A stretch of DNA of 64,000 bases from JAAELZ01 sp965209105 (GTDB taxonomy: Bacteria; Pseudomonadota; Gammaproteobacteria; Arenicellales; Poriferihabitantaceae), in the NCBI GenBank assembly GCA_965209105.1, contig CBDBQB010000033.1, positions 1-64,000 on the forward strand, in the 5' to 3' direction. Under the pieces are notes generated by a model, which worked only from the letters and a program-made list of their open reading frames with translations, had not been told where the DNA came from and did not search any database. Shown one piece after another: positions 17,814 through 26,338 of this stretch (position 1 is the stretch's first letter; each line of letters opens with the position of its first letter). Made by a program: the position numbers and the translations under genes.

Positions 17814-19177
17814 TACGCTACCTCCTGATCAAGAAGCGCGGAAATCACGCGCTCCATTTTGGTAAATCTCGACCCTTTAACCAATAGTGTGCAGGGCGAT
17901 TTTTGCAGCGCTTCGAGCCGACTTAGCAAGCTTTTTATGTCACTGAACATGGCGGCAGAACCTCCAAAACCATCGACATAGGCCGCTATGTTTTGCTTGA
18001 CCTTACCCTCTGGCGCGTCGGCCAAGGCAAGTAAGACATCAATGCCTTGCGAACGCGCATAGCGACCCACTTCTTGATGGATGTTTTCTGCTTGGTCGCC
18101 CAGCTCGCCCATGGCACCCAGCACTAATATCTTCTGGCCGTCACAGTCAACAAGCACATCAATCGCTGCGCGCATCGACGCTAGATTGGCGTTGTAGCTA
18201 TCATCTATCAATGTGGTGTTTGAACAAAGCGTGTATGCCTGCAAACGGCTGTTTACAGACACGCAGTTTTCCAAGCCTTTTTCAATTGCCTCAATAGGAA
18301 GCTCTGCTGCCACGGCAACCGCAATCACCGCCAAGGCATTGTGCCGGTTATGTCGGCCAATCATCGAAAATTTAAAATCGTGGGCTTGCGCAATAATCCG
18401 CACAGTGATTCTAGAGGCGTTTGAGGACAGCAGACGAATATCAGCCTGATCACTCTCTCCAAAACTCAGTACCTTTCTACTACCGCAGCGCTTTTTCCAA
18501 ACGGTATAAAACTGATCATCTCGGTTTAATACGACCACGCCTTGCTGATCCACAAAATCGATCAACTCGCCTTTTGCTTCTGCCACACCTTCAATGGTTT
18601 TTAAGCCTTCTAAATGCGCTGCCGCCGCATTGATAATCAAACCAATCGTGGGCTTAACAATTTTGCCAAGATAGCTTAATTCGCCGGCATGATTCATCCC
18701 CATCTCAATCACAGCGGAACGATGGTTTTCACGCAATTTCAATAAGGTGAGTGGCACACCCCAATGGTTGTTAAAGCTACCCTCGGGGGCGATACCCGGT
18801 ATGTGGCCCGAAAAAATCGTATTCAGCATTGCGGCAACGGTGGTCTTGCCATTGCTGCCGGTAATGCCCACCACCGGCACGTCAAATCGCTCGCGCCAAT
18901 AGGCCGCCAACAGACCCAGCGCTAGGGTTGTATCTTCTACCTTAATGTGACGTATCGATTGATCATCAGCGAAATCTTCATCTGCCACGCTGGCCAAACT
19001 ACCGCGATCAATCGCCGCAGGAATAAAATCATGGCCATTTTTACTTTCCCCATGAATCGCGAAAAATAGTGCGTTCTGTTCCAAACGGCGCGTATCAAAT
19101 TCAACCGACATAAAACGCGCGTCTTCACCGCTTAACCGGCCTTTCATTGCTGTACTCGCTTCGCTTAACATCATCAT
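17813..19177 (-). CDS. murF: UDP-N-acetylmuramoyl-tripeptide--D-Ala-D-Ala ligase MurF
   Basis: Adds D-Ala-D-Ala to the tripeptide precursor. The ATP loop TGSNGKTT (106-113), the EMGMNHAGEL motif, RLLSSNAS-type middle domain and DDSYNANLASMRAAID are present in 454 residues. It begins with three Met codons (ATGATGATG) that overlap the murE stop, so the exact start among them is uncertain by one or two residues. The partner ligase Ddl is not encoded in this window. Confidence 0.95.
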   Translation of the reverse strand: MMMLSEASTAMKGRLSGEDARFMSVEFDTRRLEQNALFFAIHGESKNGHDFIPAAIDRGSLASVADEDFADDQSIRHIKVEDTTLALGLLAAYWRERFDVPVVGITGSNGKTTVAAMLNTIFSGHIPGIAPEGSFNNHWGVPLTLLKLRENHRSAVIEMGMNHAGELSYLGKIVKPTIGLIINAAAAHLEGLKTIEGVAEAKGELIDFVDQQGVVVLNRDDQFYTVWKKRCGSRKVLSFGESDQADIRLLSSNASRITVRIIAQAHDFKFSMIGRHNRHNALAVIAVAVAAELPIEAIEKGLENCVSVNSRLQAYTLCSNTTLIDDSYNANLASMRAAIDVLVDCDGQKILVLGAMGELGDQAENIHQEVGRYARSQGIDVLLALADAPEGKVKQNIAAYVDGFGGSAAMFSDIKSLLSRLEALQKSPCTLLVKGSRFTKMERVISALLDQEVA

Positions 19178-20649
19178 GCTGCTAACTGCTCCAGCGCTTT
19201 TCTTACAATCAAACGATCATCAAATGTCTGGCTATGATCTGCGAAAATCTGTTCTGATTCATGGCCTTTACCTGCGATCAGCACCCAATCCTCGGCGTTT
19301 GCCTGTCTGATCGCCGTGCGGATGGCCTGCTCTCTATCGTGCAACACCCAAACCGCTCGCTGCATTCCTTCTACAATATCCGCTACTATTTGATCTGCAG
19401 ATTCGGTTCGCGGATTGTCGTCCGTGAGGTAAATATGATCGGCCATTTTTTCAGCAATTTCACCCATGATGGGGCGCTTGGTTTTATCTCGATCACCCCC
19501 GCATCCAAAAACCACGGACAGACTGCCCTGGCAGTGCGACTGACAAGCCAGCAATGCCTTTTCTAACGCATCGGGGGTATGGGCGTAATCCACCACCACT
19601 GCCGTTTGCGTTGCTGCGCCGACGATACGTTCCATCCGCCCGGGCGCTGCTTCACAGTTCACTAAGGCGTCGGCCATTGCTTTCAATGAGCAACCCATCG
19701 CGCGACCCACCCCGAGCACAGACAGTAAATTGTAAAGATTAAACTGCCCGATAAGCTGGGTGCTTAAAACGCATCGCTCCGTGCCTTCGTAAACCTCGCA
19801 ATACAAACCATCCTGTTTGAGTTCAATTTGATCGGCGCGTAGTTCACCCGCATTGATCCCCACTGAGAAAGTATTGCTTTTCAGGGAACCCAGCAATTTC
19901 TGACCCATCTCATCGTCTGCGTTGATCACAGCAGTGTGGTAGTCAAAAGTTTCAAAGAGGCGTTGCTTGGCCGTGGAATACGCCTCCATAGAATGATGAA
20001 AATCCAAGTGGTCTTGACTCAAATTGGTCAATACAACATGCTCAAACTTAAGCGCGTTGACCCGCCCCAGCTCCAGACCATGTGATGAAACTTCCATACA
20101 AACAACGTCAACGCCTTGCTCTTTTAAATCTGCCAACGCTTTTTGCGTCGAGACCGCATCGGGCGTGGTCATACCCGTCGATACCACTGCACCCAGTTTA
20201 CCCACGCCCAAGGTACCGATCAGCCCTGTATCCAGCCCCAAGCGCTGTAACATTTGCGCCAAATAATAGACAACCGTGGTTTTGCCATTGGTGCCGGTCA
20301 CGCCAATGACTTTAAGGCTACGCGAGGGGTGTCCGTAAAAACGCCCTGCTATCCTACTGATTGATGCGGATAACTCGGGTATCTCAATCACAGTTCCGTT
20401 TTCGGCAATTTTCGGATCCAAAACAGGCGTTCCCCCGGCTTCGATCAATACTGCAGCGGCACCCTTTTGGAATGCTTGCACTAGGTCTTTTCTAGCATCG
20501 TATTGCGCCCCTTTGAGCGCAATGAATAAACAGCCCTTTGTGATGTCTCGGCTATCTAAGCAAACAGCGGAGATATCTAGCGCAGGAATATCCCGTACGA
20601 TATTCATGCCATTTAATAATTCTTCGAGTGACGCACGATAGCTACTCAT
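19174..20649 (-). CDS. murE: UDP-MurNAc-L-Ala-D-Glu--meso-diaminopimelate ligase MurE
   Basis: Adds the third stem-peptide residue. The ATP loop TGTNGKTT (118-125), the TTPDAVSTQK motif and VVDYAHTPDALEKAL are present. The specificity motif is DNPR (in YLTDDNPRTESAD), which in characterised enzymes selects meso-diaminopimelate rather than lysine, so this is a Gram-negative type wall. Length 491. ATG overlaps the ftsI stop (ATGA). Confidence 0.97.
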   Translation of the reverse strand: MSSYRASLEELLNGMNIVRDIPALDISAVCLDSRDITKGCLFIALKGAQYDARKDLVQAFQKGAAAVLIEAGGTPVLDPKIAENGTVIEIPELSASISRIAGRFYGHPSRSLKVIGVTGTNGKTTVVYYLAQMLQRLGLDTGLIGTLGVGKLGAVVSTGMTTPDAVSTQKALADLKEQGVDVVCMEVSSHGLELGRVNALKFEHVVLTNLSQDHLDFHHSMEAYSTAKQRLFETFDYHTAVINADDEMGQKLLGSLKSNTFSVGINAGELRADQIELKQDGLYCEVYEGTERCVLSTQLIGQFNLYNLLSVLGVGRAMGCSLKAMADALVNCEAAPGRMERIVGAATQTAVVVDYAHTPDALEKALLACQSHCQGSLSVVFGCGGDRDKTKRPIMGEIAEKMADHIYLTDDNPRTESADQIVADIVEGMQRAVWVLHDREQAIRTAIRQANAEDWVLIAGKGHESEQIFADHSQTFDDRLIVRKALEQLAA

Positions 20650-22394
20650 GCGCCCTCCTTTGCCAGAGCGGACGGCTCTGCTGCGACCTTAAGTTCTTCG
20701 GCTCCACTGAGGGCGCTATCCGGTGCAATATTATATAAACGCAGGGTATCTCCCATTAACTTTGAAAAAACGGGGCCTGCGACCGTACCACCGTAATATT
20801 TTCCGGCTTGCGGATCATCCACCATAACAACGATCACAAAGCGCGGATCGCTCATGGGCGCCAATCCCACAAACCACGACACATAATGACCTTCTTCGTA
20901 ACCATTGCCCGTATTGCGCCGCGAAGTACCGGTCTTCCCGCCAACTCGGTATCGGTCTACCCGCGCGCGACGGGCGGTCCCTTCGGATGTGGTCACGCCT
21001 TCTAACATATGCAATATCTGCGTATTGGTTTGCCGACTGAAAACTCGTCTCCCATTGACTCGACTATTAGCGGGGCGCTTTTCAATGGTGGTCGGCTTTA
21101 ACACTCCATCGTTAGCAAAAATGGTATAGGCGCGCGCAATTTGTAAAGGCGTTGCATTCAAGCCATATCCATACGACTGGGTTAAGCGGTCGATCAGGCG
21201 TTTTCTTTTCGGTAATACACCGCTGACTTCAGCGGGCACCGCGTTGACCTTACGACCAAATCCTACTTTACTGAAAGTCTCGTATAAGTCTTCGTATGGC
21301 AGTTCCATCGAGAGCTTGGCTGCACCGATATTGCTAGACTTGATCACGATCTCTGCTAGCGTCAATACGCCGTTGGGACGCGTATCGGTGATACGTCCAC
21401 CCGGCACTTTAAATGGCAGCCTACCGGTATCAATCGTCGATTGAGGTGTGAACGCTCCCGACTCCAATGCGGTCGCAACCGTGAAAGGTTTAACGGTTGA
21501 GCCCGGCTCTTGTACATCCGTTACTGCGCGGTTTCTAAATTTATCTGGCTGCAGCGTACGCCGATCATTCGGATTGAATTGCGGCGAATCTACCAGTGCC
21601 AAAATTTCTCCAGTCGGTGCATCGATTAAAACCGCGCTGCCACCTTGTGCCTGATGTTGGCGAACTGCCTGCTCTAAATATCCACTGGCTAAATATTGTA
21701 AGCGACTATCAATACTCAAAACCAAGGGCGCGCCATTTTTAACTGCGTCAATTTGCTCAACAAATTCTACAAAACGACCTTTACTATCTCGATGGACAAT
21801 CTGCTTGCCCTTTTTACCTTGCAGTATTTTTTGGTAAGCCTTCTCAACGCCCTCTTGGCCCGCACCATCAATATCCGTAAATCCAATTAAATGACCCGCC
21901 GCAGGGCCGGAAGGGTAAAAACGCTTGTAATCGCGCTGCAGATGCACGCCGGGCACATTAAGCGCGGCCACGCGCTCGGCAAGTAAAGGCGCAACTTGGC
22001 GCTTAACGTACATAAAGTTATTTTTAAACCCGCCCGCGCTGCGCTTTTTACAAGCCTCAGTCAGCGCTGAGGGTTTAATCGGCACCAATTTGGACATCGC
22101 CTTCCACTGTGCTTGTGCCGCGCAGAACAATTTTGCTTCCGCCCAAATCGTGTCCACCGGCGTACTCACTGCCAAGAGGTTTTGATTACGATCGTAAATC
22201 GGCCCTCTAATCGCAGGAATTTGGATCGAACGTACATGACGCGCCTTGGCTTCAGCCACCAAGCGATCATGCCCGAACAACTGAATGGTCAGCAATTTAG
22301 CCGCCAAGACTAAAAAACCCACACTCACCACGGTCATCAACATGCGCTGACGAAAAATCGTGCGCTGGATATTATGGGCATCTTGGAGTCTCAT
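20646..22394 (-). CDS. ftsI: Septal transpeptidase FtsI (PBP3)
   Basis: Class B penicillin-binding protein that cross-links septal peptidoglycan. One N-terminal helix (MLMTVVSVGFLVLAAKLLTI, ~18-37) is followed by the dimerisation domain (PAIRGPIYDRNQNLLAVS) and the transpeptidase domain with the three active-site boxes: STVK, SSN and KTGT. Length 582 is normal. It overlaps ftsL and murE by four bases on each side. Confidence 0.96.
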   Translation of the reverse strand: MRLQDAHNIQRTIFRQRMLMTVVSVGFLVLAAKLLTIQLFGHDRLVAEAKARHVRSIQIPAIRGPIYDRNQNLLAVSTPVDTIWAEAKLFCAAQAQWKAMSKLVPIKPSALTEACKKRSAGGFKNNFMYVKRQVAPLLAERVAALNVPGVHLQRDYKRFYPSGPAAGHLIGFTDIDGAGQEGVEKAYQKILQGKKGKQIVHRDSKGRFVEFVEQIDAVKNGAPLVLSIDSRLQYLASGYLEQAVRQHQAQGGSAVLIDAPTGEILALVDSPQFNPNDRRTLQPDKFRNRAVTDVQEPGSTVKPFTVATALESGAFTPQSTIDTGRLPFKVPGGRITDTRPNGVLTLAEIVIKSSNIGAAKLSMELPYEDLYETFSKVGFGRKVNAVPAEVSGVLPKRKRLIDRLTQSYGYGLNATPLQIARAYTIFANDGVLKPTTIEKRPANSRVNGRRVFSRQTNTQILHMLEGVTTSEGTARRARVDRYRVGGKTGTSRRNTGNGYEEGHYVSWFVGLAPMSDPRFVIVVMVDDPQAGKYYGGTVAGPVFSKLMGDTLRLYNIAPDSALSGAEELKVAAEPSALAKEGA

Positions 22395-22693
22395 TCTGAT
22401 CGCGCCTCACCGTTCGACGCAAGACGGATGGTTTGGATATTGCCACTCGTGGGTGGCAGCATTTCGTAACGGCCGCGCACCTCGGATTCCACATTGTGCG
22501 CCAAACGCCAGGTGGAGTATTCCGCCATCAGCTGACGCCATTCAATCGCAAGATCGTCGCGTTCGCGTTCAAGCTTTTGCGCCGTATAAAAAGACAAGCG
22601 ATTAAACTGTCGCACCGACACCAAGGCCAAGGCACTGGCCACGACCGAAACAATCAAGGCGGCACACACCATTGACTGTGTATTCCATCTCAT
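22391..22693 (-). CDS. ftsL: Cell division protein FtsL
   Basis: Small bitopic divisome subunit (100 residues) that pairs with FtsB through a periplasmic coiled coil. It has one membrane helix (MVCAALIVSVVASALALVSV, about 8-27) and a heptad-like region LSFYTAQKLERERDDLAIEW. Sequence identity in this family is low; the call rests on topology, size and position between rsmH and ftsI. Both ends overlap the neighbours as ATGA. Confidence 0.9.
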   Translation of the reverse strand: MRWNTQSMVCAALIVSVVASALALVSVRQFNRLSFYTAQKLERERDDLAIEWRQLMAEYSTWRLAHNVESEVRGRYEMLPPTSGNIQTIRLASNGEARSE

Positions 22694-23628
22694 CGACGAA
22701 CCTTCTGCGCAACACGCATAATCGCGCTGCGTGCGCGTCTGTTTCCGTCAAGTTCTTGCTCACTCGCGCGGATTGGCTTTCCAATGAGTTTTATTCGCGG
22801 TTTGATTTGATCCGCACGAATCGGCAGCTCCGGTGGATAATCATCGCCTTTCGCCTCTTTTTGCAACAACCGTTTGACGGGACGATCTTCCAGGGAATGA
22901 AAACTAATCACCACCAATCTGCCGTCAATGGCCAAAGCATCGAGCGCGTCTGGCAGTACCGCGATAATTTCTTGCAACTCCTCATTGATCGCGATACGAA
23001 TCGCCTGAAACGAACGCGTCGCGGGATGTTTCTCACGCTCATGCATGGGCATGGCATCGCTAATGATTTTTGCCAAGGTCGCGGTAGTTTCGATGGGTGA
23101 AATCTCGCGCTGCTCAATTATTGCGTTAGCGATACGCTTTGCAAAACGCTCTTCGCCATACACCCTGAGCACCCGCACTAAATCTCTAAATTCAACCGTC
23201 GACAACCACTCGGCCGCTGTTTGGCCTTGCGTAGTGTCCATGCGCATATCGAGTACACCATCGCGCTGAAACGAGAATCCGCGATCCGGCTCATCGAGTT
23301 GCGGTGAAGACACACCAAAATCAAACAGGATGCCATCAACCGCTCCGAGCAGGTCGAGCGCTTTTAATTTAACACCAAGGCTTGAAAATGGCGCATGAAT
23401 AATCGTGACCCGCTCATCATCACCCATCAGCTTAACCGCAACGGCAACCGCGTCAGGATCTCGATCCATCACCCATAAACGACCATCTTGATTAAGCTTG
23501 GCTAAAATTAAACTCGCATGACCGCCGCGTCCGAAAGTGCCGTCCACATAAAAGCCGCCGGGTCGCATCTGTAGCGCATCGACGGCTTCGGTGAGCAACA
23601 CAGATTGATGCGCTGCTCCAGTATTCAC
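22690..23628 (-). CDS. rsmH: 16S rRNA (cytosine(1402)-N4)-methyltransferase RsmH
   Basis: SAM-dependent methyltransferase acting on C1402 of 16S rRNA. The opening HQSVLLTEAVDAL, the SAM site YVDGTFGRGGHASLIL, FDFGVSSPQLDEPDRGFSF and ISFHSLEDRPVKRLL are diagnostic. The start is the GTG at 23628 overlapping the mraZ stop as GTGA, with GGAGAT nine bases upstream, giving 312 residues; a longer frame to 23688 lies inside mraZ. The partner RsmI, which 2'-O-methylates the same nucleotide, is also in this window. Confidence 0.95.
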   Translation of the reverse strand: MNTGAAHQSVLLTEAVDALQMRPGGFYVDGTFGRGGHASLILAKLNQDGRLWVMDRDPDAVAVAVKLMGDDERVTIIHAPFSSLGVKLKALDLLGAVDGILFDFGVSSPQLDEPDRGFSFQRDGVLDMRMDTTQGQTAAEWLSTVEFRDLVRVLRVYGEERFAKRIANAIIEQREISPIETTATLAKIISDAMPMHEREKHPATRSFQAIRIAINEELQEIIAVLPDALDALAIDGRLVVISFHSLEDRPVKRLLQKEAKGDDYPPELPIRADQIKPRIKLIGKPIRASEQELDGNRRARSAIMRVAQKVRR

Positions 23629-24083
23629 AGCTGAAGTATCTCCATGTCCGGCGTGGGTTCGGTGGCATCGCTTGAGGCATCCAACCATTTATCACAACTT
23701 TCTTCCCAATCCTTGGCGCTCCAAATTTCAAATTTATGGCCCTGCCCAATAAAGTACAGCTCTTTGTCTATCCGAGCGAAGGAGCGTAAAGAAGGCGGCA
23801 ACAAAATTCTGCCCGTTTTGTCCATCTCAACATCCGCAGCATAGCCGATGAAGAAACGTTTGAGCCGAACATGCTGGGGCTGGAAGCTCGGCAAATCATT
23901 GATCTTTTTCTCAACGCGCTCCCATTCGTCCAAAGGGTACATCCATAAACAATGCTCTGAGGTATTGTTCACCGTCACGACCATCGAACCTTTGCATCGC
24001 TCAAGGAGTTCTTGACGATAGCGTGTCGGCAGGGCTAATCTGCCCTTGCCATCCACTTTAAGTTGATTAACGCCGCGATACAT
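23625..24083 (-). CDS. mraZ: Transcriptional regulator MraZ
   Basis: First gene of the dcw cluster; MraZ is a ring-forming DNA-binding protein with two SpoVT/AbrB-like domains that in E. coli represses its own operon. Both DGRLALPTRYR-type repeats are visible: VDGKGRLALPTRYRQ near the start and MDKTGRILLPPSLR in the second half. Length 152 matches the family. The ribosome site is weak. I looked for the TGGG direct repeats MraZ binds and found only degenerate matches (GTGG, then GTGC) between the promoter and ATG. Confidence 0.95.
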   Translation of the reverse strand: MYRGVNQLKVDGKGRLALPTRYRQELLERCKGSMVVTVNNTSEHCLWMYPLDEWERVEKKINDLPSFQPQHVRLKRFFIGYAADVEMDKTGRILLPPSLRSFARIDKELYFIGQGHKFEIWSAKDWEESCDKWLDASSDATEPTPDMEILQL

Positions 24084-24135
24084 GTCGATAAAACCGTGAT
24101 ACTCCGATTAAGTGCACTTTTTACCACAGAATGGA

Positions 24136-24164
24136 AATATAGGGCTTATCCGAAAATAAGTCAA
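24136..24164 (-). promoter_or_regulatory. Sigma70-type promoter for the dcw cluster
   Basis: On the minus strand TTGACT and TATATT are separated by exactly 17 bases, about 50 bases upstream of the mraZ ATG. No comparable promoter was obvious inside the tightly overlapping cluster, so this is probably the main one. Confidence 0.75.
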
Positions 24165-24274
24165 GGTTTTTCAACAAGATACGTTCGATTTAACGGTGAA
24201 ATACCGTCAATATTCTTACCTTATAAATCAAACAGATAAAGAATTTACCTAATTTGAATTAACAAGAAAAAGAA

Positions 24275-24633
24275 GTAAGTTGATCTGTAAGCCGGGTTCT
24301 GTCTAGGACGATCATTCATCTGGGATATTTGTCGCCAAATACCTCATGCAACCTACCCGAAACCAACGCGGGTCGCGCCTTGCTTGGAATAAACCAAGAT
24401 GGTTTCCTATTTGGTCTTGCTCCAAGTGGGGTTTACCCTGCCACGACGATTACCCGCCGCGCGGTGCGCTCTTACCGCACCATTTCACCCTTACCCGCCG
24501 AAACGAGCGGTATATTTTCTGTGGCACTGGCCATCGGCTTGCGCCGCCCAGACGTTATCTGGCACTTTACCCTGCGGAGCCCGGACTTTCCTCGACACTC
24601 AAAATGAACACCGCGATCGCCCGATCAACTTAG
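24275..24633 (-). ncRNA. rnpB: RNase P RNA, bacterial class A
   Basis: Catalytic RNA of RNase P. Read on the minus strand, it holds the conserved blocks GAGGAAAGTCCGGGCTCC near the 5' end, GGTAAGGGTGAAATGGTGCG in the middle, GGTAAACCCCACTTGGAGCAAG, and the 3' block AGATGAATGATCG...GACAGAACCCGGCTTA. The two ends, AAGTTGATC and GATCAACTT, pair to form helix P1. The RNA is about 355 nt. A T-rich tract (TTCTTTTTC) follows the 3' end and may serve in termination. Open frames on the opposite strand here are artefacts. Confidence 0.97.
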
Positions 24634-24638
24634 GCCAG

Positions 24639-24667
24639 ACTCTATGCAATCGCAGCGTGATTGGCAA
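24639..24667 (-). promoter_or_regulatory. Promoter of rnpB
   Basis: TTGCCA, 17 bases, then TAGAGT on the minus strand; seven bases after the -10 box the RNA begins with A at about 24631, which agrees with the P1 helix boundary. Confidence 0.75.
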
Positions 24668-24764
24668 GCAATGAGTAGGGATATATTGTATTTATCAAGC
24701 AGCAAGAAACCTTTCTCGTTATTGCACGCACCAAAGCTACGCGCCTTATGTTCACGCTACAGGA

Positions 24765-24780
24765 GTTAGATATATCTAAC
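24765..24780. promoter_or_regulatory. Perfect 16-bp palindrome over the transporter stop codon
   Basis: GTTAGATATATCTAAC is a perfect inverted repeat that includes the TAG stop of the YeeE/YedE gene. It could be an operator-like site or a hairpin; no U-run follows. A related palindrome with the same TCTAAC/GTTAGA half-sites lies at 26221. Confidence 0.3.
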
Positions 24781-25924
24781 TGGGACGAACGTGATCTGCC
24801 ATGAAGTTACGCTGCATTTTAATGCCAATCCAAGCGCCCACGATAAGCGCTGCTAAATCGAAGAAAGAGCCCAGTGCGAGGGTTGAAACACCTGCCAAGC
24901 CTTGCCCCAAGGTACAGCCCATCCCTAAGATTCCGCCAATGCCCACCATCAAACCACCGACCGCATAGCGCACCGCTTCACCCACCGAAGTAAACCATTC
25001 GAAACGAAAACTTCGAGTAAATATAGCTTGCAGTAAAGCGCCCGCACCGACGCCTAAAAAAGCGATCAAACCAAAAGTGATTAAATAAGCCAGCGGATTA
25101 GCACTAACATAGAGGAGATCACCCATTGGGCGAATAAAGGTATACGACTGTACGCCCATGCCATATTGAGGAATATCTTGAAATTCGGAGTGTTCCATCG
25201 CTTCCGCAGCAATGGGACTACTCGTCAACCAAAATGCTGCAACAATAAACGCGCCTATAAAAAATCCGCCAATCAAGTTGTTGCGCCTAGCCATAAAATC
25301 GCCAGAACGAAATACAAAATAGAGGATAACAGCCGCTAACGAAACGCTCGCGACCGTTCGGGTGATGCCTAAATCTGTGCCAATGGTGGTCGACACTAGC
25401 GTGCCGATATCTTGATGGTCAAAGCCGCTTTCCACGAGATCGGGTGTTAGCGGCATGACCCAGTTTAAAAAATAGGTCGAAAAGAAACCTTCAACATACA
25501 GCATCAATACTGCGGCTGAGCCCATTCCAAGGATCGCGACGATCGCTTTGAGATTGCCGCCGCCGAGATTGATCATATTTTTCATCCCACAGCCCCTGCA
25601 CAGAGTCATCCCCACCCCGAAAAACATCCCGCCTGCTAGAAAAGCCGGCCATCGAAATTGGCTCATTCGGTAAGGTGGACGAGTCGAATCTAAATTTAAT
25701 ATACCCAGCGCCTCAAGCAATGCGACACCCAAGACAGCCATGGCAATCGCAAAGAAATACATTCTAAAACGCCCGGTATTGCCTGTATCAACAATATCAG
25801 CAATGCCCCCGAGCGGACAAAACTCTGTTTTTTTCGCTACCATGCCGAACAACATGGACAATAAAAATGCGCACAAAAAAAGTACGCCCACAGGATTTAG
25901 TTCTCCAATCAAAGGAATGCTCAT
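24776..25924 (-). CDS. YeeE/YedE-family (TsuA-like) sulfur-compound transporter
   Basis: Inner-membrane protein of 382 residues with two repeated sulfur-transport domains and about nine helices; characterised relatives import thiosulfate. The conserved cysteines that relay the substrate are visible in EFCPLGG (C36), GMTLCRGCGMKN (C109, C112) and GMGCTLGQG (C337). The GxGxxxGGG pattern NLGGGNLKA also fits. No TusA-like or sulfurtransferase gene is adjacent. Relatives are often annotated simply as YeeE/YedE thiosulfate transporter family. Confidence 0.85.
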   Translation of the reverse strand: MSIPLIGELNPVGVLFLCAFLLSMLFGMVAKKTEFCPLGGIADIVDTGNTGRFRMYFFAIAMAVLGVALLEALGILNLDSTRPPYRMSQFRWPAFLAGGMFFGVGMTLCRGCGMKNMINLGGGNLKAIVAILGMGSAAVLMLYVEGFFSTYFLNWVMPLTPDLVESGFDHQDIGTLVSTTIGTDLGITRTVASVSLAAVILYFVFRSGDFMARRNNLIGGFFIGAFIVAAFWLTSSPIAAEAMEHSEFQDIPQYGMGVQSYTFIRPMGDLLYVSANPLAYLITFGLIAFLGVGAGALLQAIFTRSFRFEWFTSVGEAVRYAVGGLMVGIGGILGMGCTLGQGLAGVSTLALGSFFDLAALIVGAWIGIKMQRNFMADHVRPS

Positions 25925-26338
25925 CTATCTATCTCTAATCTTATTTTTTGTCGCCAGCCTAAGCATCGCATGGTGGCGCGATGTAGCGCCAGAGAAGTTT
26001 CAACTGTCTTAAACGATTATCAAGTCGACAAACACGCTAGAACTACATCAGTTATCGCTTATGAGAGGATAATAATTTGGCGAGCGGTTCACAAGTTACA
26101 AACTCACACAGTGCCGTCGAAGATAGCAATTCTAACTCTTTGGTGGAAGAGCCACTATTATATTTTTGCTAGGCAAACCCACTTTGGATCTTTCCCTATA
26201 AAATAATCATTCGTTTTGAACTCTAACTAATGTTAGAGATATTTATGATCAAAGAAAGGGCGACTAAAGTACATATTAGACGGATAGTTATTTACATCGG
26301 CATGCATTCAGCTATATTTTCCGCGCGCTTGAAACCAA
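25925..26338. other. Intergenic region without a supported gene
   Basis: About 410 bases between the divergent end of the YeeE-type gene and the 3' end of the beta-helix gene. I see no coding sequence with a credible start. It holds an inverted repeat CTCTAACTAATGTTAGAG at 26221-26238 (7-bp arms, 4-base loop) and is otherwise unremarkable AT-rich sequence. Confidence 0.5.
26221..26238. promoter_or_regulatory. Inverted repeat in the intergenic region
   Basis: CTCTAACTAATGTTAGAG, 7-bp arms around TAAT. It shares the TCTAAC/GTTAGA half-site with the palindrome at 24765. Possible operator; no evidence beyond symmetry. Confidence 0.25.

Noticed and set aside
24084..24135. Canonical MraZ-binding direct repeats before mraZ
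   Set aside because: Only degenerate GTGG/GTGC words occur; three evenly spaced TGGG units are not present.
24329..24674. Overlapping plus-strand open frames of 90-95 codons
   Set aside because: They lie antisense to rnpB, whose conserved blocks and P1 helix explain the sequence.
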